From Nilaparvata lugens (taxonomy: Eukaryota; Arthropoda; Insecta; Hemiptera; Delphacidae): a stretch of 64,000 nucleotides of DNA. A program made the position numbers and the translations under genes. This document shows positions 56,501 through 64,000 of the stretch, in pieces (the stretch's first letter is position 1; each line of letters starts with the position of its first letter). The notes beneath the pieces are model-generated. The model was not told where the DNA came from and did not search any database. It worked only from the letters and a program-made list of their open reading frames with translations. The stretch lies in NCBI RefSeq assembly GCF_014356525.2, contig NC_052508.1:41286613-41350612 (forward strand). The letters run 5' to 3'.

Positions 56501-57036
56501 GTTGAGTGAATTCCATATATACGATTTTTTCTATTGTAAATTACAAAAAATTATACCATGGGATTGCATAGAACTCTGTATGACCAATACCGATAGTTTT
56601 CTTTTGAATGTAAAAGTGGAAGACGTGTATCAGTTGATTAAAGAAAATTTGAACCTTTTCGACACTAGTAACTACCCTCCTTACCACCCCTGCTTTTCCA
56701 TGGAGAGAAATAAAGTTGTAGGAAAGTTCAAGGATGAGACAGCCTCGAAACCTGTCCGTCAATTTATTGGGCTTCAATCTAAACTTTACTCATATTAAGT
56801 ATGTAATGAGAATGAAGAACCTGTAAATAAATGTGTAGCAAAGGGTGTACAGACCGGAGTGAAATATAGAAAACTTAATTTCAATTTATACAAGAAATTG
56901 TTGATTGAATGTTATGATGAGATCCTATAATCACACCATGTATCAGATTGAATGTGCAAAAATCTGCTTGAGTCCTTATGATGGCAAGAGATACATTGCA
57001 GAGAACGGTGTGGACACTGCCTTTTGGACATTATAG
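53519..57036 (+). pseudogene. Family B DNA polymerase (Polinton type), multiply frameshifted
   Basis: The ATG at 53519 opens an amino-terminal domain (VINVKNLSDEKCFLWSVLAY at about 54010-54070). A frame change near 54320-54345 leads into 54421-55878: exonuclease motifs YTDLETYV, HNFSRFDSHYI and YHDFYLCLDVLLLAEVFE, a Cys/His cluster resembling an endonuclease VII fold (CGLCAEPF...HHAH), and polymerase motif A YIDANSLYLEAM. After a shift near 55870 come KVHRIISF and the motif B region FFEACCNLIFGKT. After a third near 56420 motif C reads MTNTDSF, with Asn for the first Asp of DTDS. A stop at 56796-56798 and a last shift near 56930 precede LSPYDGKRY. These enzymes copy linear genomes, usually by protein priming. 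This copy cannot do so. Confidence 0.9.
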
Positions 57037-57120
57037 AGTGCCGACAACGCTCTAACTGATTACTCAGTATGTCCAGTGATGATCATCCAACACCACTAAT
57101 TTTGATTTCCTGTTGTAAAT

Positions 57121-58641
57121 ATGAATATTATTAGATCTAAGATAGCATTAGAACTTCATAGCGTGCCACGTGTAAACTATCCCACTCACAAATATGAGTT
57201 AAAAAGTGAAAAAGACTTGCTTCAAGACGATATAATTGAGATGAGCAGTTTATCACGTTTTAATAAAGGTTATAGGTATATCTTAGTTGTTATTAATTGT
57301 TTTTCAAAATTTGCATATTGTGTACCATTAAAAGACAAGTCAAGTCAATCTGTTTTTGATGCACTTGAACCAATTATTTCTAAAAATAAGGGAGTTAACT
57401 TGTTCCACTCAGTTCAAGGAACAGAATTCTTTAATTCAAAAGTTAAAGCGTTATTAGATAGATACAGTATTAAACATTACCATATTCTGATGTGACAACG
57501 TCTTATAAATTGGTTTGCCGGGTGACACTTCAAGAAACTGCGTTATGTTCCCACGTTATGCGCTCACAATGAGAGCGAATGAGAGCGTTCGTTTCGGTTC
57601 ACGGTCGTCTGGAAAGAGCACGAATAGGAGCAGTGGCGAGCAATGCAGCAGCAAGCCCAGCAACCCGAAGGCATTCACCTGGAGAGAGATTGGAACGGAG
57701 CAGTCAACCTGCGCCGCAAGCACTCTCCTGTGACTGCACCTGCTTAGGTGGATAAGTGAATAGGTTATGTTGTAGTAATCACAATAATGCATAATCACAT
57801 AATCATGCATAAGTGAATAGGTTATGTTGTAGTAATCACAATGTTGTGGTTCAGTGCGAGATTCTTTGTATAAATTAATGTTTTCAATATAATTCTTTGT
57901 ATAAATAAATGTTTTAAATTGTTACTATTATTTCATCCTTCTTCCTACTATACAAATGAATATTCACATTAAAATTTTTTTCCACTCAAAGTCGTTGTCA
58001 CGTAAAACTTTTGCCCGTATACCGACTTCACAGGTAGCCGTGCAATTTTTTTTTTTAGTGATAAGAAAGCTTCCATAGTTGAAAGGTTTAATAGAACAAT
58101 TAAAGCAAAAATTTATAGATATTTAACTGAACATGGAACCAAAAACTGAATAAGCCAGCTAGACAGTTTGGTTCGGAATTATAATGCAACAACGCACACT
58201 TCAATTAGAATGAAACCTAAAGATATGCGCAAGAAAGATTGTAATCATGTTTTAATGTCTTTGAATTCTGCATTCAATAGACAATATAAATTGAAAAATT
58301 CAAAACCAAAATTCAAACTAGGAGATGTTGTACAAATCTCAAAGAAAAGGGTTTTTCTCGATAAATCTTATAACATAAATTGGAGCACAGAGTATTTTGT
58401 GATTCATTCTATATTCCCTTCTCAACCTGTAACATACAGCTTGCGAGATCTAAACGGGGAAGTAATTAGTGGTAGTTTTTACGGAGAAGAAATTAAAAAA
58501 ACACAATTAAATGAATCGGAGAGACAAGTATATCTGATTGAAAAAATATTAAAGCGTGATAAATAAGGATTGCTTGTTGAGTGGATTGGATTTTCAACAC
58601 CTAGTTATATTAGTAGAAGTCAACTATTAGATGAAAAATAA
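57121..58641 (+). pseudogene. Retrovirus-like integrase with chromodomain-like tail, interrupted
   Basis: The catalytic core begins with ELHSVPRVNY, LLQDDIIEMSSLSRFNKGYR (first Asp) and VINCFSKFAYCVPL. The second acidic position, normally in a QTD-G-EF block, reads HSVQGTEF and lacks the Asp. At 57494 a 0.56-kb sequence interrupts the gene. Coding resumes near 58054 with KASIVERFNRTIK (catalytic Glu in VERFN), passes a stop at 58147-58149, and continues through RNYNATTHTSIRMKP and an SH3-like barrel. After a stop at 58564-58566 it shows LLVEWIGFSTPSYISRSQLL, a chromodomain-like end. It would insert the element DNA into chromosomes. An H2C2 zinc motif upstream is not evident. Confidence 0.88.
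57494..58053. mobile_element. 0.56-kb insertion in the integrase gene
   Basis: The integrase coding resumes almost seamlessly on the far side. GTGACAACG at 57492-57500 and its exact complement CGTTGTCAC at 57993-58001 face each other near the ends, and the right edge has a 13-T run. Inside are a GC-richer segment (57540-57740) and two copies of a 32-bp sequence (AAGTGAATAGGTTATGTTGT...) at 57752 and 57811. The family is unknown and no target duplication is clear. Confidence 0.65.
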
Positions 58642-59002
58642 TCTATAATTGTAATATCATATTGTAATACATTGCATTCACTGTAATTGTCACGAAGATT
58701 TGGTGTAAATATAATATGTCTTTATCAAAAAATGCTTCTCAGTTTCACATTTTACTTGGGACAATGCGAATATGATTATAATCTTTAAGATAGATTTTTT
58801 GAGTCTCAAATTAATTCACAGAGATCATGTTGGAGGAGATATTTCTTATAAAGATTTCAGTAAACTTTGTCATAAAGTTTGGAATCATAAACCTCATAAT
58901 TTTGTAACGATTATGACCGAGTGCAGAATTAATAGCTGTGAGTACCGAGATTCACTCGATACGTTTCTTACCATTCAGTAGAGATTAATTCTTTGTACAG
59001 TC
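58642..59002 (+). CDS. Unknown small Polinton protein (69 residues)
   Basis: A clean frame begins at ATG 58772 and ends at 58981. Its centre, HRDHVGGDISYKDFSKLCHK and VTIMTECRIN, looks conserved in character, while its first dozen residues are hydrophobic and may be read-through from a frameshifted start; another ATG at 58716 opens a short frame that ends before it. I do not recognise a family. It is the first gene after integrase and is followed after 21 bp by the acidic-linker protein. Coordinates given include the flanking spacer; the frame itself is 58772-58981. Confidence 0.4.
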
Positions 59003-59943
59003 ATGTTGTCTAAAACACGCAGCAGAAAACTGAATAGAAAGAACATCGGTTTAATCGATAAGATTGAGAAATTGAGAAAAGTAATCAGTGACAAGCATAA
59101 AAGCTTACTTAATTTTGAGAAACGATTGGAGGAATACAATAGGAAAACGCTCTCACCATTGATAGAGCCCATAATTGAACTGGGAAAAACCAAATCCAGT
59201 TTCCACTCCAATCATGGTTTTACACCAAAAAAGGAAGAAGTAAAAGTGGAAGAAGAGAGCATGGAGATTGATGATGAGGAGGAGGAGGGGGAGTCGAGTT
59301 ATGATAAAAGCTATGGGAGTTCGACAGAGAATCTTTTAAGCTCAACTAAATTTGAAAACAGTTTACTTGGTTCTAGTAAAAACGATGAGGTGTTGGCACA
59401 ATACCTAAAAACGTTTCATGTGGAAAAATTGAATAATTCAATTAGTTATGGAATTTCATACGATTCTAAAGATGATGTGTATTATATTGGAAATCAGCAA
59501 GTAATATTTGATAACGGTTATATAGATATTTATAATAAGAGATTTCGTATAACACATGGTTTACTTGAGTTATTATTCAGTTCAGGACAGAATTCGAATC
59601 TTTATAATCAGAGAGATCTGGATAAGTATAAAAAAAAAATCTCAACACTTACAGGCATACATTTGGATCAAAGAGGGTATGTAAAACGTAATCAGGGAAT
59701 TAAATCGCAAATGATTCAGAAATTATTTCCCGGTAAAAAAATCAGTGAAAAGAAGGATGGGGTTTATTGAAATTTTCAAAAAATAATTCTCATGATAGAA
59801 TTTTCCAATACTTTGATAATTTTGACAAATTAGTGGAAAGATTAAATTTACTCTATTCCTCAAAAGCTTCTGGCAACACTGGACATGATGTTGAGATCGC
59901 GTCTATAATTGAAGAGCTAAAAGAAGCAAAACTAATTGTTTAG
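59003..59943 (+). pseudogene. Conserved Polinton-associated protein (DUF8207-like), one frameshift
   Basis: ATG at 59003. Domains in order: a basic coiled coil (residues about 10-60), an acidic linker (EEESMEIDDEEEEGE), then a folded part with YGISYDSKDDVYYIGNQQVI, a G-LLELLF block and DLDKYKKKISTLTGI. That last part resembles the domain I know as DUF8207, frequent in arthropod proteins next to Polinton-type polymerases; the identification is from memory. The frame closes at 59770. A second frame continues with LVERLNLLYSSKASGNTGHD and EIASIIEELKEAKLIV to 59943, the expected C-terminus, so there is a single frameshift near 59770-59800. Role unknown; a structural or core protein is plausible from its position. 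Confidence 0.65.
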
Positions 59944-59950
59944 TATTACA

Positions 59951-60973
59951 ATGACTTTGCATCGATTTGGTCGGATTGATACACCTTGCAGTGCTGATCT
60001 TACGTGCAATATTGACTCGATAACACAGAAAATAATTAAATCGATAAATCAGCAAGGAATCAGCAAGCGAAGCTGTGAAATTTTATTTAGATTCACAAAT
60101 AACCAAACTCGTTTCGGAAAATACTAAGAATATCGGTGTGAGCATAATTGAAAGAGAACATATTCTAAGTTCATTACAGAATTTTAGTGCCAATATTGAT
60201 AAAGCTATTGCAGAGAGAACTCTAACTTTAGAATCCGCTCTAGGAGAAGTGAAAACTTTAACAGACAGCTTTTCATCCCAGTTGGACAGTATAAACAATG
60301 ATAAAGTTGATAAAGGTTATTTAGATGAGAAATTAAAAGCCATATCAGATAAAATTAAGAATTTGGAGGTCTTGGACAGAAACTACCTCAATACTTTATT
60401 AAAACAGCTTAGTACAGAAATTTTAACTAAAGTAAATGAAACACACCCATCGCCAATTGATAAGCAATATTTAGTATCTACTTTGCAGAAATTGACTAGT
60501 TCTTCATTAACAAAGGAAAGTTTGAAAAACGATTATCTGAAATGGTGAGTGCAATAAAAGCTAATATTATGGATGGTATTGAACAATTCATTACAAAAGA
60601 TGCTATTGCTATTCTTATTAATCAAATTGCAGAGAAGTATGCAACTCAAAATGATATAGGAGATTTTATTAAGGAAAACGAGATGGAAGTCGTTGTGAAA
60701 AGCGTTTGTGATGAAATAGCTGAGGCAATTAAAAATTCGGAAGAGGGGTCTGTTATGAGACTGCAATGTTCGGCTGCATTCATAGATTATCTTAATTTAT
60801 TCATCCATAAGATAGCTTATGATATCGTCAGTGGGTATGCACGCGTTAGTTTTAATATGAATTGGATAGAAGCTAAGCAACATAATTTCTCCGAAAATCA
60901 GGTTGCGGAAATGATAACAGCAAAAATGGGCCTAGCTCAATATGAAGGTTTTGTATTGTCTCCGAAAACATAA
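59951..60973 (+). pseudogene. Coiled-coil Polinton protein, two frameshifts
   Basis: ATG at 59951 (MTLHRFGRIDTPCSAD). The frame changes near 60050-60075 into ESASEAVKFYLDSQITKLVS, and again near 60540 after LTKESLKNDYLKW into a third part that ends at 60973 (VLSPKT). Most of the chain (about residues 60-210) has long stretches of heptad-like Leu/Ile with Lys/Glu/Asn, predicting extended coiled coils; the last 80 residues look globular. A rod or fibre-like virion part is one reading, but nothing proves it. It follows the DUF8207-like gene by 7 bp. No enzymatic motif is visible. Confidence 0.55.
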
Positions 60974-61300
60974 AATCTTGTGAAAGGATAACACTTGGCA
61001 TATGAGGGAGAAATTTGAAGCACAGTGAACTTTAACGGTTTCCTTGCTAACACAAACACATGCTACTTCAAGATGATAAATCAGACTATACATTTTTTCA
61101 TGTGTCTATGATTGAATGTAACAGTTTTATGTAGGAGTTATTTGAAGGCGTACACTCTTATCTATAGAACTTGGGAAGGGGGAAACATTCACCCACAGGG
61201 GGGCGTAGCACAGGCGCCATTTCTCTGGGGAAACATCCACCAAGAGGGGGCGTAGCACACGCGTCACTTCTCTCTAAACAGTCGAGCTGACAAGTTCACA
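60974..61300. other. Spacer with a ~55-bp repeat
   Basis: Two copies of a sequence around GGGGGCGTAGCACACGCG lie at 61175-61225 and 61230-61275. They are GC-rich relative to the surroundings and close to the next start codon, so they may be regulatory. No gene. Confidence 0.55.
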
Positions 61301-61621
61301 ATGTCTTACTATTTTGATTGGAGAAGTTTCAATGAGTTCTCTGTAGAAGCAAATCCACTAGCCGATTGAGGTTATGAATTTTATCCTTTTGATTGGTTCC
61401 TAGTAACGAAGGTAACATTTGTCGATAATGGCGAAATTCACCTTAAAATTATTGATATTGATAGTGAAGGTGACTCTAAACACACTATTAAGTTACCAAG
61501 AGAATATTCAGTGGTTTTGAATGAGGATAACATCAGAAGTTTTAATTCTCGTTCATGGGAATTGAATGTGAGTGGGAATTGCATATTCTCAAAACAGTTT
61601 CATGGTAACTATAGATGTTGA
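61301..61621 (+). pseudogene. Small OB-like Polinton protein with one in-frame stop
   Basis: ATG at 61301 (MSYYFDWRSF), an in-frame TGA at 61367-61369, then the same frame to 61621, about 106 codons. After the stop: FDWFLVTKVTFVDNGEIHLK, HTIKLPREYSVVLNEDNI and ELNVSGNC. The strand pattern and the x-LPxxYSxVLxxxxI block parallel the C-terminal part of the spliced gene at 50634 (VYLPQRFASRISTEKI), suggesting a shared fold, perhaps a nucleic-acid-binding OB-like barrel. It is the last gene before the right terminal repeat. The function is not known. Confidence 0.5.
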
Positions 61622-61868
61622 GTATTAAAATACCCCACTCCAAGTGAAATAGGTCTGAGAATATGTAAGTATTTTTAGATATGCTGGCTCATTCCAATTA
61701 TACTTACATATTGTCGGAGAAAACACTTTAACAATAACGACTGGGATGTTTGTACAGCAAAAGAGCTCAATTTTTTACACATGCATAATATTGATAAACA
61801 GTTTGATTGAACTCTTGACTGTCAGTTGGAAACTAAGCATCATATGGATATTATAGAACTAAGATTAT

Positions 61869-62253
61869 TGTAGAGATAAGGATTCACTTTAATCTGACAG
61901 TATAGCAATGGATTATTAAGCAATAGATGTGGAGAGCGAGAGAGAGAGAGAAAGAGAGATAGAGAGAGATAGGGAATTTCTTAATTCACTTTAATCTGAC
62001 AGTTTAGCATTAGATGTAGAGTGAGAGAGAGAGGGAATTTTTCCCTCGAAGGGAAATTATTTTTTCCCTCACTCGATATCCACCCCCCTCATTAATACTG
62101 GAGAGGGGAAGAGAAAAACTATTTGAGAGAGGGAAATATCTCTCTTTCCTTCTTCATCCCCCTCGTCCTCACTTGGAGAGGAGGAGAGAGAGAGGGAGGG
62201 AGATTAGATTAGATTAGATAAGATTAGATTAGATTAGAGAGAGAGAGAGAGAG
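61869..62253. repeat. Right terminal inverted repeat of the Polinton
   Basis: Inverted match to 44989-45408, including the paired 27-bp sequences at 61881-61907 and 61983-62009 separated by a GAGA run, the TTCATCCCCCTCGTCCTCAC block, and AGATTAGATTAGATTAGA followed by (GA)n at the outer edge. Identity by eye is around 85-90 percent with several small length differences. Confidence 0.9.
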
Positions 62254-64000
62254 AATAGAATAGAATAGAATAGAATAGCTGCCTTTATTTTTACCTAGGA
62301 GGGTGGAGTTAGGGCGCAGCCGGCCCTCTCTTACACTCAACCCTCCAATACAACACTAAATAATTACTAGATTAAACAAATCAAATTCAGAAAAAAATAT
62401 ATACAATATTACAAACAAGGTGAATAAATATTATTAAAATATAAAAATAATAATCAATGGAGAGAAAAAAAAATAACGAAACCTAAATTATAATTGAGAT
62501 ATGAATAGAAATTAAAGAATAAAAACTGAAAAATAATACAATGTAACAAAAGAAGAAGTAGAAGTAGAAAAAAAAAGAAGAAGAAGAAGAAAAAGAAGAA
62601 GAAGGAGGAGAAGAAGAAGAAGAAAGAGAAATAATAAATATCGAATTGTTTTGGGAAAAAGAAGAAAGAAAGAAAAACTGACCAATAAACCATTTGCTAG
62701 GTCCAGCCACCCACACCACCACTGATCCACCTGAAAACAGCCGCGCCAAACCGACGAGGTTCCTGAATTAGCCTTAGCTCAACAGGCAATGTGTTCCACA
62801 ATCCACAAGCCGTCACAAGAAAGGACTTGTTGAACATGACTGTCCTATGAATTGGGACAGCCAGTAAATGGGAACCATGCCGGGTACCACCCCGACCAAT
62901 GTCACACAAGAAGTGAAAGTCTTCAGCTATGTACTTGGGTGTCTGAGTTTTTAACACTTTATGCAGAAAGAGAACCGCATGAAATGACCTACATTCATGT
63001 AGCTTCATGAGTCCAAGTCAGTCAAAGTATTCAGTCACATGGTCGTCACGTCTGAGGTTGAAGATGAAGCGGACACAGTAGTTATGCGCACGCTGCATCC
63101 TCTGTTGTAGTTGAACAGTCATGTCAGTAGTTACAATGTCGCAATAGTTGAAAACCGGGAAAATCAAGGTCTTCACCAACATAACCTTTGTTGAAAAAGG
63201 AATAATGTCAGAAATCTTCTTCAATGTCTTGATCCCAGCAATCACCCTATTGCATGTCAATGTCACATGGTTTGTCCAGTCCAAGGTCTTAGTCATAGTG
63301 AGTCCCAAGTTTTTCACGTCTGAGCTCTACTCTAATTGTACACCATTGATTGTAATATACGGTCCATCTGTCAAGTCAAGTGTGTTCAGTAGTCTCAAAC
63401 AACCAACCTCGATTGCCTTTGACTTTGTCTCATTTACCTTCAGCCCATTATTACCTGCCCAATCAAGTAAATGTACAAATTCATCATTCATTTCATCTAC
63501 TGTCGTGTTGAAATCTTTTTTATTACAGTGTTTATAGATTTGCAGGTCATCTGCATATAGATGATATCTGGTGATTAGTAGAGAACTAGTCACGTCGTTT
63601 ATGTATATGCTGAACAGTAGAGGACCCGAGACCGACCCCTGAGGCACTCCTTTATCTACATTGCGCCACTGTGAAGAGACACCCTCCACTCTCACACTCT
63701 GACACCGACCATGCAAGTAAGACCTTACCCATGCTACAGTGGTGTTTGAAAATCCCAATTTACGAAGTTTATACAAGAGGGTGGGGTGAAAAATGGAATC
63801 AAAGGCCTTACTAAAATCAGTTAATACTAGAACAGTTAACTGTCTACCATCCATAGCCCCGCGGATATCATCAGCAACTCTCAGCAGAGCCGAGGTGGTA
63901 CTGTGACCACTATAGAACCCCGACTGGAAATCGCTGATCAAACCAGAGTCATGAATGTACAGACTCATTTGGGAGTGAGCAATATTCTCCAGTACCTTTG
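62254..64000 (-). mobile_element. Non-LTR retrotransposon (copy 2), continuing past the window
   Basis: Minus strand, same family as the 4.4-5.9 kb fragment. From the right edge: LISDFQSGFYSGHSTTSALL, VLVLTDFSKAFDSIFHP (first Asp), KGVPQGSVSGPLLFSIYIND and YHLYADDLQIYKHC (active site) in one frame to 63327, then after frame changes VKTLIFPVFNYCDIVTTDMT (63317-63018) and the C-terminal region GRGGTRHGSHLLAVP (63008-62697). The 3' end on its own strand reads AATAAAGGCAGCTATTC with a (TATTC)n tail at about 62255-62277, abutting the Polinton terminal repeat. It contains a GAA-rich tract near 62560-62630. Jockey/CR1-like by appearance. Confidence 0.87.

Larger units (their letters stand above)
44989..62253. 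mobile_element. Polinton (Maverick) / adintovirus-like integrated element
   Basis: A 17.3-kb unit bounded by inverted repeats and encoding family B DNA polymerase, retrovirus-like integrase, adenain-like protease, hexon-like major capsid and penton-like minor capsid proteins. That combination defines Polintons and the related adintoviruses. Virion genes run leftward from the centre and replication/integration genes run rightward. Additional genes include a phospholipase A2-like protein and BIR-like proteins, both known accessories in this group. No FtsK/HerA-type packaging ATPase was recognised. Multiple stops and frameshifts show that this copy is inactive. The outer ends lie in (CT)n/(AG)n runs, so the 6-bp target duplication usual for Polintons cannot be read. 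Confidence 0.93.

Noticed and set aside
57515..57810. Frames inside the integrase insert
   Set aside because: Short, on both strands, GC-biased but without recognisable motif; the region is better read as an inserted repeat.

Overview
The window reads as AT-rich insect genomic DNA, most likely from a hemipteran; that assignment is an inference from the overall look and the mix of transposon families, not from a marker gene. I found no convincing exon of a conserved cellular gene. Almost everything recognisable is mobile or virus-derived: non-LTR retrotransposons, a Gypsy-type LTR element, Helitrons, hAT and PIF/Harbinger-like DNA elements, small foldback elements, long microsatellites, and one large Polinton (Maverick), an integrated virus-like element related to adintoviruses.

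Layout. 0.2-2.3 kb: two converging, broken, unrecognised coding regions and a palindromic tRNA-derived element. 2.7-4.4 kb: several satellites. 4.36-5.92 kb: a non-LTR retrotransposon fragment on the minus strand. 8.26-8.76 kb: a short Helitron. 9.65-12.60 kb: a longer non-autonomous Helitron, whose diverged inverted copy lies at 37.54-42.83 kb. 13.4-13.8 kb: a dead DDE transposase. 16.2-19.75 kb: a Gypsy element split by a 1,455-bp Harbinger-like insertion with a TAA target duplication. 20.4-24.9 kb: a nearly full-length but frameshifted APE-type non-LTR element. 25.1-26.3 kb: an RTE-like fragment between foldback repeats. 30.29-32.42 kb: a non-autonomous hAT with an exact 8-bp target duplication. 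33.56-35.1 kb: a second RTE-like reverse transcriptase. 37.1-43.3 kb: a candidate TTA-flanked element that contains the second Helitron copy.

44.99-62.25 kb: the Polinton, about 17.3 kb, with imperfect terminal inverted repeats of roughly 400 bp. Genes diverge from the middle. The left arm (minus strand) carries virion genes: a phospholipase A2-like protein, an adenain-like protease, the minor (penton-like) and major (hexon-like) capsid proteins, and unknown proteins including a BIR-like one. The right arm (plus strand) carries protein-primed-type family B DNA polymerase, a retrovirus-like integrase with a chromodomain-like tail, and several small structural-looking proteins. A BIR/IAP-like gene and a spliced gene lie at the centre. 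The set implies self-synthesis of DNA, integration, particle assembly and maturation, and possibly apoptosis control in the host cell. The copy is dead: polymerase and integrase carry frameshifts and stops, the polymerase motif C has Asn for the first Asp, a 0.56-kb sequence interrupts the integrase, and no packaging ATPase was found. Capsid frames carry only a few in-frame stops.

62.25-64.0 kb: a second copy of the non-LTR family seen at 4.4-5.9 kb, running off the window.
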